A stretch of 6,657 nt of DNA, from assembly GCA_007117175.1 (NCBI GenBank), contig SKGZ01000301.1, positions 1-6,657 on the forward strand. The letters run 5' to 3'. The number at the start of each line of letters is the position of its first letter. Position 1 is the first letter of the stretch. A program made the position numbers and the translations under genes. This document shows, in pieces, positions 1-6,521 of the stretch. The notes under the pieces were generated by a model, which ran no database searches, had not been told where the DNA came from, and saw only the letters and a program-made list of their open reading frames with translations. Origin of the DNA: Bacteriovoracales bacterium. GTDB taxonomy: Bacteria > Bdellovibrionota > Bacteriovoracia > Bacteriovoracales > Bacteriovoracaceae.

Positions 1-371
1 AATCAGAATTCAAAATTTATCAATACCAGAACTGCCAAATTGCACTTGGACGGACAGCGAGGGAAAATGATCAGATAAGAATTCATTGGGCCAAGAAGAA
101 TGATCAATGGTTTCATTTAGAGGGGCAGGTCTCAGCTCATGCCTACGTTAAAAATTTTGACTGGGATATTAAGCTAGTGGAATTGATTGGAAGTGCTATT
201 CGTGATTTTTCTCGTCTCGAGCATCAGCAATGCAACTTGGTCATGACAGAGGTTAAAAACCTTAGGGCAGTGAAAGGAAAAGCGGGAATGGTGCGCTACA
301 GCAAGCATAAGCATATAAAAATTTCATACCAGCCCCATTGGCAGCAGCACTTGATGCTGGTGTCTAAGTAA
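1..371 (+). CDS. NFACT-R (DUF814) RNA-binding domain protein, C-terminal part; 5' end outside window
   Basis: The frame ending in TAA at 369-371 is open back to the window edge, giving 122 visible residues from base 3. An internal GTG at 177 (visible residue 59) could be mistaken for a start, but the conserved sequence continues upstream of it. Visible motifs fit the NFACT-R domain: GRTAREND (residues 16-23), a KKNDQWFHLEG block (31-41, family form D-x-W-x-H), then TEVKNLRAVKGKAGMVRY (82-99) followed by a short basic beta-strand. Family knowledge: this domain is the C-terminal RNA-binding part of RqcH/Rqc2-type NFACT proteins, which bind obstructed 50S-peptidyl-tRNA complexes and add C-terminal tails in ribosome quality control; shorter proteins with only NFACT-R also exist. 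Which type this is cannot be told, because the N-terminal domains are not in view. The family call is fairly secure and RqcH function is unproven. Confidence 0.8.
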   Translation, partial: SEFKIYQYQNCQIALGRTARENDQIRIHWAKKNDQWFHLEGQVSAHAYVKNFDWDIKLVELIGSAIRDFSRLEHQQCNLVMTEVKNLRAVKGKAGMVRYSKHKHIKISYQPHWQQHLMLVSK

Positions 372-398
372 TTGAAAAGGTAAAAAGTTCATTATGGT
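372..398 (+). promoter_or_regulatory. Weak candidate promoter upstream of the lipoprotein gene
   Basis: In the gap after the NFACT-R gene, TTGAAA at 372-377 resembles a -35 box (five of six bases) and TATGGT at 393-398 resembles a -10 box (four of six). The spacing is 15 bases, shorter than the usual 17. No hairpin terminator was seen between the two genes, so read-through from upstream is equally possible. This is pattern matching only. Confidence 0.2.
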
Positions 399-433
399 AG
401 AGAGATCGCTTTTGGTGGTGGTATAGCTTTACT

Positions 434-493
434 GTGTTAAAGATTAAAATTGAATACTTATGGGCACTCTTGCTGTGCTTAATGGCAGGCTGC
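434..493 (+). other. Lipoprotein signal peptide with lipobox LMAGC (Cys20)
   Basis: Codons 1-20 encode a short basic n-region, a hydrophobic core and Ala-Gly-Cys at 18-20. Cleavage before Cys20 by signal peptidase II and lipidation of that cysteine are inferred. The +2 residue is Ser, which under the enterobacterial rule favours outer-membrane sorting, but that rule may not hold in this lineage. Confidence 0.7.
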
Positions 494-2992
494 AGTCAAA
501 ACAACCAACAGCAACAGTTGTTGTCAGAGAATAGTCCACGCTGTCAAGATCAACGATTAACTCAACGTCCCTTTGAAAAGTCTGTTTTTTTGCCCAACTT
601 AAGATGCTTGGGATGGGATCAAAATTATTCCAATTTTTATAGTTTTGTCTCACAACTTGATGAAAAACAGTGGGATGAGTTTGTTGTAGACTTAAATGAT
701 GTTTTCTTTTCCTCCAATGATGAAAAATTAAATCATTTAATTCAGCTGATGCCAGAGGACAGTGATCAGCTCAGTCATCTAGCAGAGATTTTAGAGTTCG
801 CTTGGTCCGAGTACCAATTAGGTCAAAGCCAACTCATGCCAAGTGGCTTTGATGCCAGGACCTTACACTTTCTTGGCAATTCATTTTTGCGCTGGCTAAA
901 CCAATATAGTGAGTCAGTCTCGATCAAAAAATTTCATCAATTAATGAATTATTTTTACTCCATTCAACAGTGGTCTTTTTCAGCTAAACTAGAGCAAATA
1001 GGCGAAAGACTTAATTTACTATTGCCCGCTTTTTACTCCGCATATCTCAAAAAGGGCAAAAATCAACTAAGTTTAGCGCAAGTCTTACCCGAGGTGACAC
1101 CCTATCTAGCAGAGGATGTATTTCAATTGATTCAAGGATTTGATATTGATGAAAAGAAGTTAATTCAGCTGGATGATCAAGCAGTTCTTCGTTTATGGTC
1201 TTTTTTAAAGAGTCTTGATCTTGGCCAGCGAGAGCAAGCTGCGGCCTTTATAGATTATCTTCTCAGTCATCTGAAAATTGAGAAATGGACAGAGTCATTG
1301 CTTGAAATAATGAGTTTGCTATTTAAGCACCAGAAGGCTGATCTTATTATTTCTGATTTAAAAAACATCTTTGCTGACGGCGAATTTTTATCATTGCTTA
1401 AGGTGCTTTCTCACCGAGTGGATCATAACAAGGAAATGGCCTTAACTGGTGAGTTTTTTCGGCCTAGCAAGTCTCTTTACCAGAAGATATACCAAAGCCT
1501 TGAGAGTGAGATGAGCAATGATCAGCTTTCTCATCTCATTTTTGACTTGCAATCGCTGCTGTCACAACCTCAAATATTTAGATCCTTCTTATTTTCTACT
1601 GATAGTCAGCAAAGTTTTAACTTAGCTCGTCGATCGGCACAACAGTCCCTTCACTTGGTAGAGTCAGTGGCGCAAAACCCTCGGCAGGCACAAGTGATCA
1701 TCAGAAGTCTACCTTTGCAATTCAAAAGCTTTAATAGATCTGGCAATAGACAGGTTCAAGAAATTTTTAATTTTCTACAAAAAGAAAATACTCAATTAAT
1801 TCCTCTTTTACTAGACTCGCTAGCCAAAGGAAAATTAGATCTTAATAGGCTTTCCTATATAGTCTTTGCTTTAAACCGCGAGCTGACTCGTAAAGAGGTA
1901 GAAATTTATAAGGATGGGCTAAAAGTAAAATTAAGTCTCAATGGGATGGAGCGCTTAGAGTTACTGTTAAAGAATGCGGCATTTTTGGACGGTTTCTTTG
2001 GTAGTTATTTTGTCAATACTATTGCACAAGCAAGGAGTTATCGCGCAGGAGTTGATGTTGCTCGTCGATATATTACAATGTTTGGCTATTTTGGCTTCGC
2101 TTATCGTAGAATTGATAGAAGATTACCTGATGAAACACCACAGGTTGTTCATAATATTGATGAACTCTTTGATATTTTTTATGAAATTGAGCAGATCGCA
2201 GGTTTTGCCGGCACTGAAGCTCAAGAGGTGATTAGGGTTTTACAAAGAAGTTCACCGGAGCATCTTGCTAATTTTAATATTTTCAGAACTTCACTTCATG
2301 AGCAAATGTATGGACATGGCTTTCAGATCTTAAGTTTAATGAGCCAAAAAGGATATTTAAAGACCTTAACAGATACCTTGCAGCAATACAGGGCCACTCA
2401 GCCAGACTTTCGCGCTCATTTAAGGTTGATTCAGAGATCAGTGTTCAGTGAACGCAATCATCCTTTCTTAATTCGCTGGTTCGAAACCGTTGCCATCGAC
2501 AAACTTGCCCTCTTTTTTAATGAATTACCCCCACAGAGAGCATGGGAATTATTGGTGAATGTCTTTTATTTGCAAAGTCGTCTGGGAGATAGGCAAACTT
2601 TGGAAAAATTATTTGAGTCATTTCTTTTCTTTGTGGAAAGCAAACACAGACAGTGGGGATTTATCTGGAGTTTACTTGATAATTTTATTTTACAAATCAA
2701 TCAGGTGGAGCAAAGAGAGTTGATTGATATTTGGAGACAGTTTTTTACAAGGTCTCACTATAAAATTTTGTTAAGAATGATCAATCAGCAAGGTGGGGAT
2801 TGGTTTAATCTTTCTTTGGCTCCTTTGATTGAGCACTATCAAAGCAATGAAGAGAATTTAACTCAAGAAAAAATTCATAGATATCAAGCATTGTTGGCTA
2901 GCATTCCCGATGAAATCAATCAGGAACAATTGTCCAGTTTTGCCAATGCCATTAAGCAATTACAATTCTTGTTTCCCTCGCATCAACCGTGA
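434..2992 (+). CDS. Large predicted lipoprotein of unknown function, 852 aa
   Basis: I do not recognise this family. The start is GTG at 434; an in-frame TAG at 398 rules out any earlier start, and later starts would lose the signal peptide. The N-terminus has lysines at 3 and 5, a hydrophobic run (8-18) and a lipobox-like LMAGC ending at Cys20, followed by a Ser/Asn/Gln-rich linker (21-28). This predicts a type II signal peptide and lipid anchoring, although Met at -3 is not ideal. The remaining ~800 residues are rich in Leu, Gln, Phe and amphipathic helical segments, with no second membrane span and no catalytic motif I can name; a helical-repeat scaffold is plausible. Only two cysteines remain after Cys20 (Cys37 and Cys58). 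The stretch at about 519-569 is richer in Gly, aromatics and Arg than the rest. The ribosome site is poor: only GGTGGTGG at 414-421, 12 bases before the start. The gene ends in tandem stops TGA-TAA, 50 bases before moxR. Confidence 0.85.
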   Translation: MLKIKIEYLWALLLCLMAGCSQNNQQQQLLSENSPRCQDQRLTQRPFEKSVFLPNLRCLGWDQNYSNFYSFVSQLDEKQWDEFVVDLNDVFFSSNDEKLNHLIQLMPEDSDQLSHLAEILEFAWSEYQLGQSQLMPSGFDARTLHFLGNSFLRWLNQYSESVSIKKFHQLMNYFYSIQQWSFSAKLEQIGERLNLLLPAFYSAYLKKGKNQLSLAQVLPEVTPYLAEDVFQLIQGFDIDEKKLIQLDDQAVLRLWSFLKSLDLGQREQAAAFIDYLLSHLKIEKWTESLLEIMSLLFKHQKADLIISDLKNIFADGEFLSLLKVLSHRVDHNKEMALTGEFFRPSKSLYQKIYQSLESEMSNDQLSHLIFDLQSLLSQPQIFRSFLFSTDSQQSFNLARRSAQQSLHLVESVAQNPRQAQVIIRSLPLQFKSFNRSGNRQVQEIFNFLQKENTQLIPLLLDSLAKGKLDLNRLSYIVFALNRELTRKEVEIYKDGLKVKLSLNGMERLELLLKNAAFLDGFFGSYFVNTIAQARSYRAGVDVARRYITMFGYFGFAYRRIDRRLPDETPQVVHNIDELFDIFYEIEQIAGFAGTEAQEVIRVLQRSSPEHLANFNIFRTSLHEQMYGHGFQILSLMSQKGYLKTLTDTLQQYRATQPDFRAHLRLIQRSVFSERNHPFLIRWFETVAIDKLALFFNELPPQRAWELLVNVFYLQSRLGDRQTLEKLFESFLFFVESKHRQWGFIWSLLDNFILQINQVEQRELIDIWRQFFTRSHYKILLRMINQQGGDWFNLSLAPLIEHYQSNEENLTQEKIHRYQALLASIPDEINQEQLSSFANAIKQLQFLFPSHQP

Positions 2993-3018
2993 TAAGCTAA
3001 GTTCTGTCATTTTATAAA
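2990..3018 (+). promoter_or_regulatory. Weak candidate promoter ahead of moxR
   Basis: TATAAA at 3013-3018 matches a -10 box in five of six bases and lies about 25 bases before the moxR start. Seventeen bases further up is TGATAA (2990-2995), a poor -35 match. The whole gap is AT-rich, so such a match can arise by chance. No terminator hairpin is visible here, so moxR may instead be transcribed together with the lipoprotein gene. Confidence 0.2.
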
Positions 3019-3030
3019 TTTTTTAAATTG

Positions 3031-3036
3031 AAGGAG
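3031..3036 (+). promoter_or_regulatory. Ribosome binding site AAGGAG that fixes the moxR start at 3043
   Basis: AAGGAG lies six bases before ATG at 3043. A longer reading from TTG at 3028 would place this Shine-Dalgarno sequence inside the coding region and would itself have no ribosome site, so the ATG is preferred. Confidence 0.85.
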
Positions 3037-3042
3037 CTTCTT

Positions 3043-3993
3043 ATGGCCCATCCACTTCAACAAAAGCTTGAAAGCACACTTAATGTTTCAAGACAGTTTA
3101 TTTTTGGTCAAGATGATTTACTGGAAGGAATTCTAGCCGCTTTAGTTTGTCAAGGACACTTGTTAATTGAGGGGATGCCAGGGCTGGGTAAAACTCTAAG
3201 TGTTTCAGTGATGAGTCGACTGTGTGACTTAGATTTTAATCGTGTTCAGTTTACCCCTGACTTACTGCCATCAGACCTTATTGGAACCATGGTTTTTAAT
3301 CAAAATAAAAATGAGTTCACTACTAAATTTGGCCCAATTTTTACACAAATTTTATTAGCCGATGAAATTAATCGTTCCCCTGCCAAGGTGCAAGCTGCTT
3401 TACTAGAGGCAATGGCCGAGAGGCAGGTCACCATAGGTGAGACCACTCACTCATTGAAGCAACCTTTTGTGGTTTTGGCCACGCAAAATCCCATAGAACA
3501 AGAGGGGACTTATCAATTGCCAGAGGCTCAATTGGATCGTTTTATGATGAAAATTTATGTTGATTATCCTGAGTTTGATCAAGAAAAGTCAGTGCTTGAA
3601 CTTCAAATGAGTACTTTGAAAGATATCCAAGCACAAATGGATCAAGCGAGCCTACAGGAAATATCTAAGGCAGTGAATGAAATTTACGTAGATGAAAAGA
3701 TAAAGGATCTCATTATTCGAATGACTCACTCCACTCGACCAGGAAATGCTTTATTTCACAAACAATACCAAGGTGTGATTTCATCCGGAGCTTCACCCAG
3801 AGCGAGCCTATGGCTTTACCAATTAGGTAAATTCAAGGCCTTTATGAATGGTGAGGATCATGTGAAACCAGAACACTTGCTTTCAGTGGCCCAAAGTGTG
3901 CTGGGACATCGAATTATTTTGAGCTATGAAGCCTTAATCGATGGAGTGAGTGCTCAAAATGTTGCTTATGAAATCGCTAAAAAATGTCTATGA
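3043..3993 (+). CDS. moxR: MoxR-family AAA+ ATPase, 316 aa
   Basis: The full set of MoxR AAA+ motifs is present, numbered from ATG 3043: Walker A GMPGLGKT (44-51, Lys50), Walker B ILLADEINR (103-111, Asp107-Glu108), sensor 1 ATQNP (146-150, Asn149), EAQLDRF (161-167) carrying the conserved Arg166, and sensor 2 GASPRAS (249-255, Arg253) in the C-terminal lid. Length is normal for the family. The protein should be a soluble cytoplasmic ring ATPase. Family knowledge: MoxR proteins are treated as chaperone-like ATPases that remodel partner proteins, often ones with VWA domains and metal sites, and they have been linked to envelope or stress functions. The following DUF58 and VWA genes place it in the MoxR-proper group. 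Its stop overlaps the next gene, which implies coupled translation. Nothing appears to be missing or broken. The substrate is unknown. Confidence 0.96.
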   Translation: MAHPLQQKLESTLNVSRQFIFGQDDLLEGILAALVCQGHLLIEGMPGLGKTLSVSVMSRLCDLDFNRVQFTPDLLPSDLIGTMVFNQNKNEFTTKFGPIFTQILLADEINRSPAKVQAALLEAMAERQVTIGETTHSLKQPFVVLATQNPIEQEGTYQLPEAQLDRFMMKIYVDYPEFDQEKSVLELQMSTLKDIQAQMDQASLQEISKAVNEIYVDEKIKDLIIRMTHSTRPGNALFHKQYQGVISSGASPRASLWLYQLGKFKAFMNGEDHVKPEHLLSVAQSVLGHRIILSYEALIDGVSAQNVAYEIAKKCL

Positions 3994-4814
3994 GATTTGA
4001 AAACGTTGAAAAAATCGCAGCAGCCATAGAAGCATCGCTATTTAAGAACGCCAGCGCTCAAACATTAGGAATGCTTAAGTCTCAATTTAGAGGCTCTGGT
4101 TTACAGTTTCGCGAGCATCAGATTTATAATCCCGGTGACGATGTTCGTTTTATTGATTGGAAGTTATCGGCAAAATCATCAAAGACCTACGTGAAAACAT
4201 TTGAGGAAGAGAGAAACGTAGAGGTTTCTGTTTACTTACCCTTAGATCCGCTGATGAGTATTGGATATTACCAAAAAAGTAAATTGCAGGTAGCACTTGA
4301 GATCGTTTACTTATTATTTTTACTAACGGACAAAACATCAGATAAGGTCAGGCTTAATTTGATTCATCGTGATCAGTTTTGGGAAATCCCACCTTGTTCT
4401 GGTCGAGCGGGAATTGTTCGACTGATTAACCTTCTTTATCGGGCTAAATTGATGGACGAGCAAGGCAGGATCAACCGATATGCTGATTTTAAGATCAGTG
4501 ATTTTTCTGCAGTTATTAAGAAAATAAAAAAAGATATTATTAAAAGGAAAGAGGTGCTTTTTTTAGCAGCTGAGCCGACTCAATTTGACTTATTGGGAGC
4601 AGTGGCTTTTCGTCAAAATTTTCACTATTTCTACTTGCAAGCACCATTGGACACCCCAACCAGTTTCAGCGCCACTGTTTGGGCAAGAACTAATGATGGA
4701 TTAGCCATGGCCAATGCCGGTGATTTCAAAGAAGTAAGAGATCATCCTCGAGTTAAAAAATTATTAATTGACCAAAAATACTTAGATCAGTTTGTGAGGC
4801 ATTTATCAAAATGA
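3984..4814 (+). CDS. DUF58 family protein, 276 aa, MoxR-associated
   Basis: The signature of the DUF58 family is clear: YNPGDDVRFIDWKLSAK (48-64), then YVKTFEEER (69-77), followed by a beta-strand and an Asp at 88, where the VWA-like fold places its metal-site loop. In many family members that loop reads D-x-S-x-S; here it is D-P-L-M-S (88-92), so the middle serine is lost. There is no N-terminal membrane span, so this is the short soluble form and probably cytoplasmic. Function is not established for the family; the regular pairing with MoxR suggests a partner or adaptor. Two starts are possible: ATG 3984 (used here, 10-base overlap with moxR) and ATG 3990, which forms an ATGA overlap with the moxR stop. 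Neither has a good Shine-Dalgarno sequence, so translation is probably coupled to moxR. The 3' end also makes an ATGA overlap with the next gene. Confidence 0.92.
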   Translation: MSMRFENVEKIAAAIEASLFKNASAQTLGMLKSQFRGSGLQFREHQIYNPGDDVRFIDWKLSAKSSKTYVKTFEEERNVEVSVYLPLDPLMSIGYYQKSKLQVALEIVYLLFLLTDKTSDKVRLNLIHRDQFWEIPPCSGRAGIVRLINLLYRAKLMDEQGRINRYADFKISDFSAVIKKIKKDIIKRKEVLFLAAEPTQFDLLGAVAFRQNFHYFYLQAPLDTPTSFSATVWARTNDGLAMANAGDFKEVRDHPRVKKLLIDQKYLDQFVRHLSK

Positions 4815-5554
4815 AGTGGTCTTTAGTCATCACCATATTGTTTTCATCCGCTCTATCATGGGGCCAAGTGACCTTTCAACCATTGAATGTGAAGCAGGTG
4901 GAAGTAGGAGATTTCTTTCAGGCTAGAATTTATTGTGCAGACTGTTCTTTGCCTGAATTACTACAACAACCCAAAGGTGACTTTGTTAAGCACTTCGCTA
5001 TTATGGGTGAGATCAACGATAGTAATCAAGTGGACCTCACTCTATTGTATGTCAAGCCATTAAAAAAAGAAGTACTCGAAGTTCGCTTGCAAGAGACTTT
5101 ATTTGAAATTAAAATTGACCAATTTGAAATTTTTGAAACTGAACTAGCCTCCGAAAACTCACAGTTAGCATTTTTTGACTTTCTCGCTTCCCGTAATTGG
5201 AAGTCTTGGTGGTATCATAATTGGTATTGGTTTTTACTGCTAGCGTTCATCTTGGTCAGCCTTTACTGGAAGTTTCTTTATCCTCAGTCCATGAGAAGAA
5301 GAGAATTGCAATTGCGAGAAAAGAAAAAGCAGGACCTTATATCCTATCTTCAGCCAATAAGTGATAGAAAAGGTTTAGAGAGTATTTTTCGCTATAAAAA
5401 CGTATTGCTGCAGCAGTATCATACGCCAGCTCTTAAAATTTTTTTTAAGAAGATTGAAAAAATTCAGTATAAACAACAGTGGCAGGAAGAAGAATTGCAA
5501 GAACTTTTAGATTGCAAAAAGCGGTTCATAAAGGAGATGGACAGTGGAGTATAA
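4811..5554 (+). CDS. Exported single-anchor membrane protein of the Bat operon, 247 aa, function unknown
   Basis: No named family is secure. The N-terminus is a signal peptide (Lys2, hydrophobic 3-15, likely cleavage near SALSWG/Q at 18-19). Residues about 20-110 alternate hydrophobic and polar residues and look beta-rich, resembling in general style the exported Ig-like domains of BatD-type proteins. A CADC (CxxC) motif sits at 42-45. A tryptophan-rich approach (130-140) leads into one membrane helix (about 138-157), then a basic cytoplasmic tail of about 90 residues that looks helical and starts with MRRRELQLREKKK. The expected topology is therefore periplasmic domain, membrane helix, cytoplasmic tail. 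Its position between the DUF58 and BatA genes is where comparable Bat loci often carry a small membrane protein (BatD-like or DUF4381-like). The start ATG forms ATGA with the DUF58 stop, with a weak TGAGG at 4795-4799 upstream. Confidence 0.8.
   Translation: MKWSLVITILFSSALSWGQVTFQPLNVKQVEVGDFFQARIYCADCSLPELLQQPKGDFVKHFAIMGEINDSNQVDLTLLYVKPLKKEVLEVRLQETLFEIKIDQFEIFETELASENSQLAFFDFLASRNWKSWWYHNWYWFLLLAFILVSLYWKFLYPQSMRRRELQLREKKKQDLISYLQPISDRKGLESIFRYKNVLLQQYHTPALKIFFKKIEKIQYKQQWQEEELQELLDCKKRFIKEMDSGV
5531..5536 (+). promoter_or_regulatory. Ribosome binding site AAGGAG that decides the GTG start of batA
   Basis: AAGGAG lies inside the 3' end of the preceding gene, seven bases before GTG at 5544. 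The nearby ATG at 5537 belongs to the preceding reading frame, so the GTG is the likely start. Confidence 0.8.
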
Positions 5555-6521
5555 TCAGAGCTGGCCATATTTACTAGGAGCACTTTGGCTCCTGCTCTGG
5601 GGATTAGATTTCTGGAGAGTTGGTTCTCAAAGTCACTTAGCTGTTCCGGCCAACTTTAAAGTATTGCAGGGAGGAAGGGCGTTGACTCGATTATTGTCAT
5701 TTCTCTGTGGCGCTCTAGGAATTTTATTCATAAGCTATGGGGCCCTTGAACCTAGAAAGGCAATCGATGTAAGAGAGGGGTACCGCGAGGCCTTAGATAT
5801 TTTTCTGGTAGTAGATGTCTCTCGCTCCATGTTAGCGGAGGATATGGAGCCTAACCGCTTGGAGTTAACCAAAGACAAGCTAAGAGAATTTGCCTTGATG
5901 AAACCTAAGGATAGAATCTCTATTATCCTATTTTCAGAAGGAGTTTTTACTCTACTTCCCCCTACCACAGATCCTTATTTGGTCCTGCAAATGATTGATA
6001 AAATAGATGTGGGATACTTGGGCAGTGGAACCAATATCGGTGATGCTCTAGGTTTGGCGGTTGCCAGAAGTCAAATAAGTGACGCTGATAATAAAGTGAT
6101 TATTTTATTAACAGATGGAGTGAGCAATGTTGGAAACTTAACACCATTACAGGCAGCAGAACAGGCAGTAAAGTACAATCTAAGAGTTTACACCATAGGA
6201 GTGGGGACTGAAGACGATGCTAAATTGCCAGTGGGCTCAGGAGTTTTCGGAAAAAGGTATGTAACCATCCCCGGTGGTGGAATAGACTTTGAGACCTTGC
6301 AGAAAATATCAGATATGACGGGTGGGAAAATGTATAAGGTAGAGAGTGCTCAAGCATTTCAGCAGACGTTGGAAGATATTGATCAGTTAGAGCGATCAGA
6401 GGTAAAAGGAGAGTCACAGATTGTCTTTGATGAGCGCTATTATCGCTATATTGTTATAGGTATTATTCTATTTTTAATAAGTGAATGTTTAAGACGTTTG
6501 ATGATTAGGGAGTTAGTATGA
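5544..6521 (+). CDS. batA: BatA-like VWA-domain membrane protein, 325 aa
   Basis: A typical BatA layout is seen: two N-terminal membrane helices (about 7-24 and 50-66), a von Willebrand factor A domain (about 84-290) and a C-terminal helix (about 302-316) followed by a short basic end. The metal-ion-dependent adhesion site is intact: DVSRSM (91-96, D-x-S-x-S), Thr163 in SGTNIGDAL, and Asp191 in LTDG. Flanking BatA-like blocks include AEDMEPNRLELTK (98-110), the GVGTEDDAK region, and TGGKMYKV before a final LERSE. The VWA domain should bind a divalent metal and mediate protein contacts. Family knowledge: Bat proteins were named from Bacteroides aerotolerance, but a direct role in oxygen tolerance is disputed. 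The start is GTG with a good AAGGAG site, overlapping the preceding gene by 11 bases; the stop forms ATGA with the next gene. The protein is complete. Confidence 0.93.
   Translation: MEYNQSWPYLLGALWLLLWGLDFWRVGSQSHLAVPANFKVLQGGRALTRLLSFLCGALGILFISYGALEPRKAIDVREGYREALDIFLVVDVSRSMLAEDMEPNRLELTKDKLREFALMKPKDRISIILFSEGVFTLLPPTTDPYLVLQMIDKIDVGYLGSGTNIGDALGLAVARSQISDADNKVIILLTDGVSNVGNLTPLQAAEQAVKYNLRVYTIGVGTEDDAKLPVGSGVFGKRYVTIPGGGIDFETLQKISDMTGGKMYKVESAQAFQQTLEDIDQLERSEVKGESQIVFDERYYRYIVIGIILFLISECLRRLMIRELV
6507..6512 (+). promoter_or_regulatory. Ribosome binding site AGGGAG for the last, truncated gene
   Basis: AGGGAG sits five bases before ATG 6518, within the final codons of the BatA-like gene. 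It supports the ATGA overlap as a genuine start. Confidence 0.7.

Noticed and set aside
394..426. Ten-codon leader frame (ATG to TAG) before the lipoprotein gene
   Set aside because: It has no convincing ribosome site, no regulatory hairpin and no run of one amino-acid codon; a frame this short is expected by chance.
372..433. Possible rho-independent terminator after the NFACT-R gene
   Set aside because: No GC-rich inverted repeat followed by a T-run could be found in the gap; a rho-dependent end cannot be seen by eye.
444..653. Reverse-strand frame of 69 codons
   Set aside because: It is antisense to the start of the lipoprotein gene, with no ribosome site or recognisable product; a shadow frame.
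1974..2231. 85-codon + strand frame inside the lipoprotein gene
   Set aside because: It lies in another frame of a long coding region with a good signal peptide, and its hydrophobic product reflects frame-shifted Leu/Phe codons.
3011..3028. AT-rich TATAAATTTTTTAAAT block as a palindrome or operator
   Set aside because: The symmetry is what A/T runs give by chance, and there is no loop or paired GC arm.
4150..4338. Reverse-strand frame of 62 codons
   Set aside because: It is antisense to the conserved DUF58 motifs, which explain the sequence fully.
4811..5554. Calling the 247-residue protein BatD or DUF4381 outright
   Set aside because: Position and topology fit, but no diagnostic motif of either family could be seen, so the name was withheld.
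5735..5968. Reverse-strand frames within the batA-like gene (also 6220-6417)
   Set aside because: Both lie opposite strongly conserved VWA-domain sequence and have no features of their own.
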